The notes: generated by a model from the letters alone, not told the origin. 64,000 bases of DNA from Paraburkholderia dilworthii (GCF_000472525.1 NZ_AWZT01000006.1:197-64196), one strand, 5' to 3'. Shown: positions 1 to 9,948, numbered from the stretch's first letter. Translations and numbers: made by a program.

Positions 1-741
1 AGGCTCACAGAGGCAGGGCAGACGCTCGTCGATAGCACGCGCGAGGCCTACGAGACGATCGAGATGAACTTCGCGCGCGTGAAGGACCTGGCCGGCGAGC
101 CGCGCGGCCTCGTGCGCGTGACGGCGCCCGTTGCGCTCGGCCGGCAGCAGATCGTGCCGTTGCTGCCAGCGTTCATCGAACGATATCCCGGGGTACGGAT
201 CGAGCTGGAGCTGTCGGACCGGCTGTTTTCGCTGTCGCAGGAGGGCTTCGATCTCGCGATTCGTCACACGACGACCGCGCCGCAGACACACGTGGCCTGG
301 ACGTTGTGCGAGACACGCTCGCTGCTCGTCGCCAGCCGGGACTATCTGGCGCGACGCGGTACGCCCGAACATCCGAACGCGCTCGTCGATCACGACTGTC
401 TGTGCTATCTACGCGGCAACGAGCCGACAGCATGGAGCTTCGAGCCGCGCGACCGGCGCAAAAGCCGGGTCAGCGTACCGGTGCGCGGCTGCTTCGCGGC
501 GAACAACAGCGAGGCGATGCGGGAAGCTGCGCTCGGCGGGCTCGGGATCGCGCTGCTGCCGGATTTCAGCGCACAGAACGACATCAACGCAGGCAACCTC
601 GTGCCGCTGCTTGACGCATGGCGGCCGTCGGGTGCGTTCGGCGATCATATCTTCGCGATCCGGCCATACAGCCCGATCGTGCCGAGCGCGGTGCGCGCAC
701 TGGTGAAGTATCTACGCGAGCGATTATCGGGAGGTTTTTGA
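1..741 (+). CDS. LysR-family transcriptional regulator, 3' part
   Basis: The reading frame is already open at base 1, so the N-terminal winged-helix DNA-binding domain lies mostly outside the window. What is visible starts with RLTEAG, the usual end of the LysR HTH region, followed by a linker helix and the type 2 periplasmic-binding effector domain (RGLVRVTAPVALGR, then LPAFIERYPGVRIELELSD). This is the layout of the LysR group close to AaeR/DsdC-like repressors in Burkholderia. It ends at TGA 739-741. Nothing downstream looks co-transcribed; the next features are integrase and IS91 remnants, so its target is probably to the left of the window. An internal ATG at 64 is not the true start, because conserved sequence continues upstream of it. 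Confidence 0.9.
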   Translation, partial: RLTEAGQTLVDSTREAYETIEMNFARVKDLAGEPRGLVRVTAPVALGRQQIVPLLPAFIERYPGVRIELELSDRLFSLSQEGFDLAIRHTTTAPQTHVAWTLCETRSLLVASRDYLARRGTPEHPNALVDHDCLCYLRGNEPTAWSFEPRDRRKSRVSVPVRGCFAANNSEAMREAALGGLGIALLPDFSAQNDINAGNLVPLLDAWRPSGAFGDHIFAIRPYSPIVPSAVRALVKYLRERLSGGF

Positions 742-917
742 TTGCCTTGGGCAGGCGCATTCACACGGTGCATGGGGCTAACCGACGCCGTTGACACATT
801 TATTTCGCACCCTGCATGCCCTTGCGCAGCTAGGCCTTGCCGCACGCGGTGGAACGCCGCAGGGGCAAAGTGACACGTTTACTGTCGCAACGTTGACAGA
901 TTTAATACGTTCTACGT

Positions 918-1064
918 CTGCTGGAACAGAAAGTCGACATCCGTGTCATCCAGGTATTGCTGGGCCACAAGAAGCTGGAGACAACCGCGCTCTATGCGCA
1001 GGTCGCGACCGACCTGCTGCGCGAAGTGATCAGTCCGCTGGAGAAGCTGAACAGCAACGGCTGA
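918..1064 (+). pseudogene. Tyrosine integrase C-terminal remnant
   Basis: An open stretch of about 48 codons encodes the C-terminal end of a phage-type integrase. It contains LLGHKKLETT followed by LYAQVA, which is the GH(x)xxxTTxxY segment carrying the last catalytic residues and the nucleophilic tyrosine of tyrosine recombinases. Conserved sequence stops abruptly upstream of about 915, so the core-binding and most of the catalytic domain are missing. It ends at TGA, 16 bases before the IS91-type transposase. A tyrosine integrase immediately upstream of a Y2-like transposase is a known arrangement in some IS91-family elements, so this is probably the first gene of the same decayed element. 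Confidence 0.75.
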
Positions 1065-1080
1065 ACGGCGGCCCACCGCC

Positions 1081-2250
1081 GTGCCGGAAGTCGCGGACAT
1101 CTTCCGCGCCCATGGGTCTGCGTGGCGACAGACCGTACAGCTGCGCCTGGGACAGCTGAAGGTCATGTCGGCGATTGAACAGTGCCGCAGCGCGGCGCTG
1201 GGAGGACATGTGTTGCGCTGTTCCGGCTGCGATCAGATCGAGGTCGCCTACAACTCCTACCGTAACCGCCATTGCCCGAAGTGCCAGGCAAGCGCCGCAC
1301 ACCGGTGACTCGAGGCACGTCAGGCCGATCTGCTGCCGGTCGAGTACTACCACGTCGTCTTCACACTACCTGCGGCGATCAGCGCGATCGCCTGTATAAC
1401 AAGTCGATCATCTACGGGCTGCTCTTCGACGTCGCCGCCGAAACCCTGCGCACGATCGCTGCCGATCCAAAGCATCTGGGCGCGCAGATTGGCGCGACCC
1501 TGGTACTGCATACGTGGGGTTCTGCGCTCACACACCATCCTCACGTGCACGGCATCGTTCCCGGTGGAGGCCTCGCGCGTAATGGTGAGCGGTGGGTCGC
1601 ATGCCGGCCCGGCTTCTTCCTGCCAGTACGCGTGCTCTCGCGGCTGTTCCGGCGCCGTTTCCTGGAAGAGCTCACCCACGCGTATCGCCAGGGCAAGCTG
1701 CGGTTCTTCGGTGATCACGCCGCACTTGCCGATCCCGCTGCCTTCGCGCGGTGGCTCGCGCCGCTGCGCGCATGCGAATGGGTCGTATATGCGAAGCGGC
1801 CGTTCGCAGGACCAGAAGCTGTGCTTGCGTATCTGTCGCGCTATACGCATCGCATGGCCATCTCCAACCAGCGACTCATCGCGCTCGACGAGCGCGGCGT
1901 GACCTTCCGCTGGAAGGACTATCGGGCCAGCGGTCGTACACGCCACAAGACGATGACGCTCGCGCCCCAGGGAGTTCATGCGGCGCTTCCTGCTGCATGT
2001 GCTGCCCGAAGGCTTCCGCCGCATCCGCCATTACGGTCTGCTCGCCAACCCGGTGCGGCGGCAGAGCCTCGCAACGATACGCGCGTTGCTGCGCGCTCCG
2101 GCAACCACTGCCGCCAGTGACGACGCGTCAGCCCACACAACGGCACCGCCATTCGTCTGCCGGCACTGCGGGGCGCCGATGGTCATCCTCGATATCCTGC
2201 TGCGCAGCTACCCGATTCGCGCGCCACCTCGGTCCCGAGGTAAGGCGTGA
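1081..2250 (+). pseudogene. IS91-family transposase, one stop and two frameshifts
   Basis: Joining three frames gives a near-complete IS91-family (HUH/Y2-like) transposase. The first segment, from GTG 1081, carries the zinc-ribbon (CSGC, then CPKC). It ends at an in-frame TGA at 1306-1308 where TGG (Trp) is expected. Reading on in the same frame gives a continuous match until about 1390, where the frame shifts. The second segment has the HTWG...LTHHPHVHGIVPGGG motif, which holds the HUH-type metal ligands, and SRYTHR plus WKDYR. At about 1970 it shifts again into the C-terminal segment FMRRFLLHVLPEGFRRIRHYGL. A second CxxC pair (CRHCG) follows. The gene cannot make a full protein as written. 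Element ends were not identified. Confidence 0.88.
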
Positions 2251-2801
2251 ACCAGAATGACCAGGCATCATCAGTCCGACTGTCGGCTCTTAGGCAACGA
2301 GCGCCAACAGGAGACGCTCGTGTGCATCTCACCCGGCAGAGGTTGCCGCCTGTTGAGAATCCCGACAGAGGCGCTGTGCGACAGCATCGCTATTACAACG
2401 GCATCAATCCAGCCCCGGCTTCAGCTCATCAACGTGTGATCAACCGGGCCGCGCGATCACTTCAATCGCCATAGCCGCATCGGTACACTCCGCGGTTTCC
2501 TCCCTCGAGCGTTGTCCAACACCTGCCCACATACGCCGCTGCGGAGTCACGCGTCCGCAGACATGGGCAGACATCGAACAACGCTTAACAATAGCGGTCT
2601 CTCCTATAGAACTAACCTTGAGCCGCTGCCGGCGAAGTCTAGCGCTCATCCGTGACTGCATTCCGGTACGGTCTTCCCGAGCAACTCGCACGATGCGGCT
2701 CTGACTTCCTGATCTACGATTAGCGAACAGGCTCCATATAATTCGGACACGGGCTGCTGGATCAGAGTAGCGGCTGCTGACATCACTTAGAGAATCAAAC
2801 T
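2251..2801. other. Intergenic, no supported gene
   Basis: These roughly 550 bases lie between the IS91 remnant and the next broken gene. Short open frames exist on both strands but none has a recognisable domain or a good ribosome binding site. The segment may contain the terminal (ter) end of the IS91-like element, which I could not define. Confidence 0.5.
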
Positions 2802-4550
2802 ATGAACGAAGCCTGGATTCTTCAAGCCTCTGAAATTCGGCGGCCGTTTTCGCGAGCGACCTGGGTACCCCTTCGTGCGTCGCTCAATAACGAGAAGGGC
2901 AACGTGACGGAAGTGGGGTATGTCAGCGACGTATTCGCTTGCGGCTCCGTTGCTTTTCCCAAGCATCATCACGAGCTACCGAGCGTTTGAGTTGGAGCGA
3001 CATCGGCATCGGGCACACCGTAGCACCGTATGCGTACTCGGACGGCCATTACTCGCCGATCGACGAGTATCAGTACAACGACAAGGAGCCTCTTGGGGTC
3101 AACCTCGTTTTCGAGCATTCGCAGCCCGTGGTCGGTCGCCCGCAGTGGATCCTGAATCCGGACCTGGTGGTCGCGCTTCGCCTCATTAAGGAGGGGCCGA
3201 ACTGGGTCAGGCCGAAAGAGGACTTTGTCGTGGTCGCCAGGGAGACGGTGGACAGTGATGGCAGCCATCGCCTGATAGAGATCAAGCGCGAATTTCTGAT
3301 GGACTATCTAGCTGCGCGGGGTCTTTCCCTGCGTCTGTCCTATTACCGCCAGCGCGTCGAGAACGTGGTCGACCTCAAGGACAGCCCCTATGCCGGTCTG
3401 AACGAGATCCAGGAGCAGCGTGAAGGTGGAAGGTACGAGCTGCGCATCAAGAAGCTGAACGCCGTGTTCGGCGGCAGCTAGGCGTCGTTTCGTATGTGGC
3501 GAACCGACGTCGACGAGGAGGAAGACGCTCCGGTCATGGGGCCTGAGACGAACGATAAAACCGCCTCAGAGAGCGCCAGGGGCCATCGAAGCGGCTACCC
3601 CGGCGTGCGTGTCGAAGGCGACTTCTGGCGCGATGAGTTGATCGAACATCAGGAAAAGAGCACACGTGTGCGCGGGGACGAGGATCAGAATCTGCCGTAC
3701 TTCATCGCCGACACTGACGGCTCGCGCAAGTTCTCGGCCAGAGCTCAACAACGAAGACATCGGACGGTGGCTCTGGTTCCGCCCGTCCGCGGTCAATGAG
3801 CTTCTGAGCCATCGAGGCTTCTCCCTGGAGTGGTACACGGCTGAAACCGGCGCAATCAAATCCCCTTCGGCGAATTCGACCCATTTCGGTGTCAACGCCT
3901 CGGAACTCATCACAGTCTATGCTTACGACATCGCCAAGCTGCCCGCATGGGAGCAGTTGCTCTGGGCCTTGAACAACGTTGCGCCGGAGGGGAAAGTCAG
4001 CGCGGAGCTCCTCGCCTCACAGGTTAAGGCGCAGCCAGCGGACACGAATGCCGTGGAGGAGATGCTGTTTGGGTGCATGCGGTGGCTGGAGACCGACTTC
4101 CGCAAGACGTTCGGTGTGTCGCTGTTTTCACATGAGATTGACGATGTGGCGTCGATGCAGCACGTCTCTCGCTTTTCGAGCAAAGACCAGGCGTCGCTCT
4201 TGCGGCTGGCCAAGGAGCTCGTTCGCATCTTCTCCGACCGACTCGACGTGCGCTCTCTTCGAAAGCTGTCCAACCACCCCGACAAGGAGAAGCTGGGTTC
4301 TAACAAGTTGCTGCAGAACATTCTGGCACAGAATGCCGGAGAGGCTCTCGCACGCGAGGTCTTCGGTGCCATCGCTGGCGCCTACGATATGCGCCTTGGC
4401 GACGCACACCCGATGAGCTCCAAGATCGACGAAGCCCTTAAGCTCGCCGGCATCGACGGTTCGGCGTCGTATCTGCGGCAAGGCGAGCAGTTGATCCGCA
4501 ACTTCGGCCACGCCCTTTGGTACACAGGGAATCTGCTTCCGAGGTCATGA
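2802..4550 (+). pseudogene. Unrecognised protein of about 580 residues, disrupted
   Basis: Three open segments on the plus strand read as one protein. Segment 1 runs from ATG 2802 to about 2988. A one-base shift near 2988 moves into the frame containing IGHTVAPYAYSDGHYSPIDE and GRPQWILNPDLVVALRL. That frame has an in-frame TAG at 3479-3481 but continues without interruption afterwards (FRMWRTDVDEEE, then FWRDELIEHQEKSTRVRG). A second shift at about 3735 enters the last segment (ELNNEDIGRWLWFRP to the TGA at 4548-4550). Composition is that of a soluble, charged protein with no signal peptide or membrane segment. I do not recognise the family. Position next to an integrase/IS91 remnant suggests accessory cargo. 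The frame joins could also be sequencing errors. Confidence 0.6.
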
Positions 4551-4879
4551 GAAGAGCGGGGGATAAATAAAGCCGTCCGCTGTCGGACGCTGGTCGCCGT
4601 TGGCCCGCCGGTTCTGCTATGCCTCGTTATTGGGTCGGTACAGTGCCTGCAAGCGGTCACGGTCGACCTATACGGGCGTAAATCTGTCCGCTGCATCCCG
4701 CCTTGTAAGGATGTCTATCGTGTCGCTCGCCGACGTTCCAACGGGTTCGCGGCCCTTCTCGCAGCAAGCACTGCGCACGGGCCGTCGACGACAATAGCCG
4801 GCCGAGAACCACAACCCTAACTCGGAAACTTCTCACTGCGGTATCGAGCCAAGCTGTGCTACGGTCGCTGCCGGCGCTT
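4551..4879. other. Intergenic, no supported gene
   Basis: No convincing coding frame is seen between the broken unknown gene and the GhrA-like remnant. The minus-strand frame that continues the remnant into this stretch (to about 4657) loses all resemblance to the family. Confidence 0.45.
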
Positions 4880-4941
4880 TGTGCAACCAGCCGCGCCCAT
4901 TCTGCATCCCGCACTGGATCCGCGTTGCGGAGCAAGGCCAT
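4880..4941 (-). pseudogene. N-terminal stub of a GhrA-like hydroxyacid dehydrogenase
   Basis: The minus strand from ATG 4941 encodes MALLRNADPVRDAEWARLV. This closely resembles the start of the intact GhrA-like protein at 16362 (MTLLYKSDPVRGAIWAERF). Similarity ends after about 20 codons. The start codon lies just behind the stop of the upstream cupin gene, as in an operon. I read it as the clipped first gene piece of a former cupin-ghrA operon. The match is short, so the identification rests on the pattern and on the context of a cupin next to GhrA, which recurs in this window. Confidence 0.5.
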
Positions 4942-4943
4942 GT

Positions 4944-5297
4944 TCATATATACACGACCCAGATCTTGCGCGTGGTCTCAATGCAGCGCCAGACGCCGGT
5001 GAAGTCCGGCTTCATGACAAACGCGTCGCCAGGGCGAACAAGCACTGGCTGCTTCCCGTCTTCCGTCAGTTCCGACAGACCTGAGAGGATGTAGCAGAAC
5101 TCCCAAGTCCCGCCCTTGATGGACCGGTAAGTACCGGGCGTCGTCTCCCACACGCCTGTGCGCACCTTCTCGTCTGAAGAGCTGTCGACGTCCCAGTTCT
5201 TAAACTGAGGCTCACCTTCGATCAGGCGCTCCGGCAAGGGAGCGCCATCGCGCGAAGCGCCCAGGTCGTCGACTGTGAAGAATTTCAGATTGTTCAT
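4944..5297 (-). CDS. Small cupin protein (ureidoglycine aminohydrolase-like fold)
   Basis: This 117-residue protein is a single cupin barrel. The signature is spread over residues about 45-110: GTWEFCYILSGLSELTEDG forms cupin motif 1 (with E and the GxxEL-like turn) and PGDAFVMKPDFTGVWR forms motif 2. It belongs to the group often labelled cupin_3/DUF861, related to the (S)-ureidoglycine aminohydrolase cupins. Its substrate cannot be read from the sequence. Size fits single-domain members. The stop codon is adjacent to the GhrA-like stub at 4941, so it was probably the upstream gene of an operon. A larger two-domain cupin sits in the intact operon at 19807, which suggests a related pathway. 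Confidence 0.8.
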   Translation of the reverse strand: MNNLKFFTVDDLGASRDGAPLPERLIEGEPQFKNWDVDSSSDEKVRTGVWETTPGTYRSIKGGTWEFCYILSGLSELTEDGKQPVLVRPGDAFVMKPDFTGVWRCIETTRKIWVVYI

Positions 5298-5469
5298 GAA
5301 CGTTTGTCCTATTTGATGTAAGAAAAAATCGCGCCTGCAGAGAATCGAATCGCGCCGGTCGATTAGTATCTCTAAATTATATTCTCGTAGTTATAAAGAC
5401 TGCGCCGTTTATTACAATTTGTGCAGTAACGTCTGATTCTTCCTTCGCTAATCTGAACGGCCCTCTGCG

Positions 5470-5840
5470 ATCCGGACGTTCGACAGACGCAGTGCAACGA
5501 GAGTGCCATCGAAGGAACCTGAGCCGACGGCGTTGGTGGCAGTGTCACCGATGAAGCAGCAGTCCACACGACTGGCACAAACGCCGACGGTGTGCTCGCG
5601 ATCTCGATCGACACGCTCTCGGTGACCGTCGGCGTTCTGGCGACCCGCTCGTGCTCTACTTGCGCTTCGGTCTTCCGCGCGATCCAGCCGCGAAGCACGT
5701 TCAAATTGAGGTCGTGCTCCATTGCCGTCCTGGCGATCAAGACGCCAGGCTGCAGACAAAGCTGCACAAGCTCATCGCGAGCAGCATCGTCGTATTCACG
5801 ACCGCCCTCTCGCTTCCGGGCGGTCACCGATCGGCTAAGC
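5470..5840 (-). pseudogene. IS66-family TnpA (orfA) remnant
   Basis: The minus strand encodes a fragment similar to the small IS66 accessory protein TnpA: REYDDAARDELVQLCLQPG followed by ARTAMEHDLNLNVLRGWIA. This is the helix-turn-helix region with the typical N(A/L)NxLRxWI end. No plausible start codon precedes it in frame, and the C-terminal part appears to continue in another frame (LVALRLSN) near 5500. It points away from the TnpC fragment just to its right, so the two pieces no longer form one element. Confidence 0.65.
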
Positions 5841-5841
5841 C

Positions 5842-5866
5842 GTAAGCGCCCGGCAAAGGCACGGTA
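5842..5866 (+). repeat. Possible IS66-type terminal repeat
   Basis: The sequence starting at 5842 reads GTAAGCGCCCGGC. GTAAGCG is the usual tip of IS66-family terminal inverted repeats. It faces right, towards the TnpC fragment at 5941, as a left end would. No matching inverted end (CGCTTAC) was found to the right of 6543, so the element appears truncated there. Confidence 0.4.
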
Positions 5867-5940
5867 TAGCCTGTTCAGACCGGGAGCGGCCGCCAGTGAT
5901 GCGGCAGTAATTGGACGATGTGGTCGGCCCGATGAGTTGA

Positions 5941-6543
5941 AGCGGCGACGTCTTCGAAGCGGCATGCTGGGATCACGCGAGGAGGTACATATACGACGTT
6001 CACGAGCGTACGCCGACTGCGGATACCCAGAAACTGCTCGAGATGATCGGCGAGCTCTACAGCATCGAAGCCGACATTCGCGGCAAACCTCCCGATGAGC
6101 GGTTGCGTGTGCGGCAGGAGAAGAGCAAGCCTCTGCTCAACACGTTCGAATCGACGATCAGGGCCAAGCTTGCGACGCTGTCGAAGAAGTCTACGCTCAC
6201 GGGCGCGATCAACTACTCGCTGAACCACTGGGCGGCGCTCACGTTCTATTGCGACGACGGACGCGCCGAGATCAGCAATGTACTCGCAGAAAATGCCCTG
6301 CGTTGTGTCGCTCTGGGCAGGAAGTACTACCTGTTCGTCGGCTCCGACAGCGGTGGTGAGCGTGCGGCAGCGATGTACAGTCTCATCGGTACGTGCAAGC
6401 TCAACGAAGTCAACCCACGTGCCTACCTCGAATAGGTGCTTACTCATATTGCGGACCACAAGGTCAATCGCATCGACGAACTGCTTCCCTGGAACGTGGC
6501 CGACAAACTGAAGCTGGCCGCTCCGCTCACGTCCAACGTTTGA
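5941..6543 (+). pseudogene. IS66-family transposase TnpC, C-terminal remnant
   Basis: The frame from 5941 encodes AACWDHARRYIYDVHER, then IGELYSIEADIRGKPPDERL, then the DDG...AENALRCVALGRKYYLF and SDSGGERAAAMYSLIGTCKL segments. These are the C-terminal catalytic region of the IS66 DDE transposase, including the final acidic region. A TGA lies directly upstream (5938-5940) and an in-frame TAG interrupts at 6433-6435, after which the family's terminal NRIDELLPWNV still follows up to TGA 6541-6543. About two thirds of the protein is missing at the N-terminus. It is a dead remnant. Confidence 0.82.
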
Positions 6544-6803
6544 CCGCGTAGATCCAGATAGATCGTGGCCACGATCATGGAACGATCTTCACGTGGTCTA
6601 CGCCAGACCTACCCACGCTCTCACATCATGCTCCACGCGCGCGCGAATCGGGGACGGGCCCTGCCGAGCCGCTTACGGAAAAACTGCCGACCGGATCCTG
6701 AGATTGTCGCTTTTGAGGCATGAGCCTGGAGACTCGAAAGCCATTTTTCCGCGTCAAGTCCGCGACGTGATGGCGTGCGTATGTTGCCAGCGAAACGGCC
6801 GGC

Positions 6804-7985
6804 TCAGTCAGCATCTTTTGCGGCCGCGTGCAGCGTATCGACGAATGCATCTAGGTCCGCTTCATTCATGTAGATATGCGGCGACACGCGCAGACCTTCC
6901 AACTGGCCAACGCGCCGGTACTTAACATGAACCGAGAACGATTGCCGCAAAGTACGCTCGAGGCGCGCGGCATCAATGCCGTCGATCGAAAAGAGGCTCA
7001 CCGCGCCCAGCGTGTCCGCATCCAGCGGCGTGTGAATGCGCAAGCCGTTAATGTCCGCCGCGCGTGCGGTCCAGTAGCGGGTGAGCGCACTTAACCTCGC
7101 ATGAATGTTTGCGACGCCGATCGCCTGATGAAAGCGAATCGCCGGCTCGATGCCGGCCTGCAACGCCGAGTTATAGGTGCCTAGATTCCAATGATCGAAC
7201 TTGTCCACCGTGTCGGGCGCGGCATCGAACGGGGCGAGCAATGGCCAGGTTTCGCATATGCGTTGTCGATTGATGATCAGCATGCCGTTCCCGATGGGCG
7301 CGCCGAGCCATTTATGCAGGCTCGTTACGAAGAAATCGCAGCCCAGCTCGCAAAAGCTGATGGGCATCTGCGCGAAAGATTGCGCTGCGTCAACGATGGT
7401 AATGATGCCGCGCTCCCGTGCAAGCGCGCACAGGCGAGCGACCGGCAACACTCTGCCTGTCCAGTGAATCATATGCGTCAGGTGCAGCACGCGCGTGGCA
7501 GGACGGAATGCGGACGAATAGGCGGCGACGATTTCTTCATCACTTGCGAGCAGATCGAACGCCACCGTGTCGACGACAATGCCCTCGCGCGTCTGACGCT
7601 GTTGCCAGCCGGCGAGTGCGCTCGGATAGTCCCACGGCGACACGAGCACCCGCTCGCCGGCCGACAACGGGATGCCGAAAATCGCAACGCTAAGCCCTTC
7701 ACTTGCATTCCGATTGAGTGCTATCTCTTCGGCGGAGCAATTGGCGAGCGTGGCTAACTGCCTCTTGATGTCCGGAAGCTTTGCGTCGAGGCCAGTCCAC
7801 ATATTGACGTCGGGATTTTTGCCGACGAAGCGGTAGGCTTCGATGACCGCCTGCTGGACAACGAGCGGCGGCGGACTCACGGATGCGTTATTCAAATTGA
7901 GCAGTGGGTGCTGCAGGGGATACGACTCGCGCACTCGTACCCAGTCCACGGCGGTGCTTGTTTCACCAGAAATACGTCCAAGCAT
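6804..7985 (-). CDS. Class V PLP-dependent aminotransferase
   Basis: This 393-residue protein is a fold-type I PLP enzyme of the class V aminotransferase / isopenicillin N epimerase-like group. The N-terminus has LLNLNNASVSPPP (the usual LNNGSFG-like start). The PLP aspartate is in TIVDAAQSF at about residue 200, and the Schiff-base lysine is in FFVTSLHKWLGAP at about residue 225. The reaction could be transamination, lyase or epimerase chemistry; the sequence alone does not decide. It is the most distal gene of a group of minus-strand genes with an FAD-dependent amine/amino acid oxidoreductase and a polar amino acid ABC transporter, so a role in amino acid or amine breakdown is likely. The 330-base gap to the next gene suggests its own promoter. 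Confidence 0.85.
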   Translation of the reverse strand: MLGRISGETSTAVDWVRVRESYPLQHPLLNLNNASVSPPPLVVQQAVIEAYRFVGKNPDVNMWTGLDAKLPDIKRQLATLANCSAEEIALNRNASEGLSVAIFGIPLSAGERVLVSPWDYPSALAGWQQRQTREGIVVDTVAFDLLASDEEIVAAYSSAFRPATRVLHLTHMIHWTGRVLPVARLCALARERGIITIVDAAQSFAQMPISFCELGCDFFVTSLHKWLGAPIGNGMLIINRQRICETWPLLAPFDAAPDTVDKFDHWNLGTYNSALQAGIEPAIRFHQAIGVANIHARLSALTRYWTARAADINGLRIHTPLDADTLGAVSLFSIDGIDAARLERTLRQSFSVHVKYRRVGQLEGLRVSPHIYMNEADLDAFVDTLHAAAKDAD

Positions 7986-8317
7986 GTCTTTCGTCCTGTT
8001 CTAGTCGCCGCGGCGGCGCATTCAAGTAACCTTCTCAAAACGCTCGCCACGGCTCATTGTCAAAGAATTCATACGGCTGCTCTGCGTGACCGCGTCCTCG
8101 TGGAAATGGTCATCGATGGTCGTCGTGCTGATGGACGCCGCAGAATGACACGCGGTTCATCTCGCTGCAGCGTGGCACGAGCGACCGCGGCCAAGCGGGG
8201 ATCCGGCCGGCACGAACGCAGGTTCCGACGACCACCCATCCGCTGCGGTAGCCTGCGAACAGCCTGTCGCCGCGGAAACGGTGCACAGACCGACAACCTG
8301 CGGTCAAAGTCTGGCTA
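7986..8317. other. Intergenic, no supported gene
   Basis: The 332 bases between the aminotransferase and the FAD oxidoreductase contain no frame with recognisable protein similarity. They probably hold the aminotransferase promoter and the end of the oxidoreductase transcript. No clear terminator hairpin with a T-run was seen. Confidence 0.4.
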
Positions 8318-9646
8318 TCACATCATTTCCGGTACCTTCAAGGAACTGCCATCTGTAAAGCGGCCCAAACGGTAAGGCGAGATATCCAACAATGGTTTGG
8401 CTCCGGTCACCATATCGGCGACAAGTTCTCCTGCCGCCGGGCCCAATCCAAAGCCATGACCACTGAACCCGGTCGCGACATAGAAGCCGGGAAGTTCTGA
8501 AACATCGGAGATAACGGGAATGAGATCGGGTGTCGTATCAATAGCACCGGCCCAGGCGTGCACAACGCGCATGTCGGAAAACTCCGGAATGGCGCGCTTC
8601 ACACTATCCAGGGCAACTTTCACAAATTCGAGATCGGGCTTCGGGTCCAGCACGCGGCAGCGTTCGAACGGCGAAACCTCGTCAAATTGCCAGGTCGCCG
8701 ATGCCTCGGGACCTTCGAACCAGGCCTTTGAAAGGCGGTACTTCAGCTTTTTGCGGATGTCATTTTGGTAATTGCTGTAATACCTCAACGCGTTCTTAAG
8801 GCCAAGCGGCGCGAGGTCGATGCGGCCAAAACCCGGAACGGCCAGCGTGTATGCGCCGTCAAGACGACGACGCAGTGCAAAACCCGGCCCGGCGAAGCAA
8901 CCATTGACCACGTTCGCTGCGACAGACGTACGCATGGCCGTTCCCACAACGTTTACTGCTACAAGCTCAACGTTGTGGCGCTTGCAAAAACGTGAACTCC
9001 AGGCGCCCCCAGCGCATACCACTCTGCTCGCCTTGATCAGGCCGCGTTCGGTCCACACACCGCTGACACGCCCTGCACTGAGATCCAGGCCGCGTGCTGC
9101 GCAGTTCTGGTAGAGCAGGGCACCGTGACGCTTCGCCCCCTCAGCAAGAGCGGGTGCCGCGCGCGAAGGCTCAGCGCGCCCGTCGTCGGGCGACCAGACG
9201 CCACCCGCGTACCGCGGACCGCCACGCGGAGCGCGGCTGTTTATCTCGGTCGAGCTGAGCAAATGACTGACAAAGCCGACCTCACGCGCCCGCCTGCACC
9301 AGGCGTCCCACTGCGCGATGCTTTTTGCGTCGGCGCTGGCATAAAGAATACCTTCGCGGCGAAAGCCCAGGTCGATCTGGAGTTCATCCCGTAATTCGCT
9401 CCAACGACGAAGGCTGCGCATGGCAAGCGGCAGTTCGAAGATGTCGCGGTTCTGCTGGCGGACCCAACCCCAGTTGCGCCCCGATTGCTCGCCACCGACA
9501 ACACCTTTGTCAACCAGGGCGACGGAAACACCCCGTCGCGCCAATTCATAGGCGGTAGCAGTCCCGACAATTCCAGCGCCAATCACGATCACATCGGCGG
9601 CGCCTGAAAATTCCGGCGTGTCATATACCTCTTCAACTCTAAGCAT
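8318..9646 (-). CDS. FAD-dependent oxidoreductase, DAO family
   Basis: About 442 residues, with the Rossmann FAD motif VIVIGAGIVGTATAYELARRG near residue 20 and a DAO-type C-terminus containing VHAWAGAIDTTPDLIPVI and YVATGFSGHGFGLGPAAGE. These features place it with glycine/sarcosine/D-amino-acid oxidases and dehydrogenases that remove an amino or methylamino group from small amines. I use ATG 9646 because it sits just before the family's usual N-terminus and has GGAAA upstream; an ATG at 9706 would add 20 residues without similarity. It probably feeds the same pathway as the amino acid ABC transporter upstream of it. Confidence 0.87.
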   Translation of the reverse strand: MLRVEEVYDTPEFSGAADVIVIGAGIVGTATAYELARRGVSVALVDKGVVGGEQSGRNWGWVRQQNRDIFELPLAMRSLRRWSELRDELQIDLGFRREGILYASADAKSIAQWDAWCRRAREVGFVSHLLSSTEINSRAPRGGPRYAGGVWSPDDGRAEPSRAAPALAEGAKRHGALLYQNCAARGLDLSAGRVSGVWTERGLIKASRVVCAGGAWSSRFCKRHNVELVAVNVVGTAMRTSVAANVVNGCFAGPGFALRRRLDGAYTLAVPGFGRIDLAPLGLKNALRYYSNYQNDIRKKLKYRLSKAWFEGPEASATWQFDEVSPFERCRVLDPKPDLEFVKVALDSVKRAIPEFSDMRVVHAWAGAIDTTPDLIPVISDVSELPGFYVATGFSGHGFGLGPAAGELVADMVTGAKPLLDISPYRLGRFTDGSSLKVPEMM

Positions 9647-9948
9647 TTCAGGTTTCCATCGTTCACTCAGCCCAGCAACAGGCCAAGACAAGATCAATAA
9701 CCGCACGACATGCGGACTACTACGCCGGTCAACGCTTCGTTGGCAAAGGGCTTTGAAGACTGGCCATCACGACTTCAGCGCCGCCTTCGCGCACGGTGCT
9801 CTCCAGCGAACTCGGACTGGCGCACGTGCCGCAGGCAGCACCGGATTGCGGTCAGCAGCGTATGCCAACCAGCCCTTACAGCCGTTACCCGTCCACGCCA
9901 GCGTTCTTTATGCCGGTCTGTTTTCTCCTGGGCGCTACAAGCGCCCAT

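Noticed and set aside
1347..2024. 225-codon minus-strand frame
   Set aside because: It is antisense to the IS91-type transposase, whose motifs explain the sequence.
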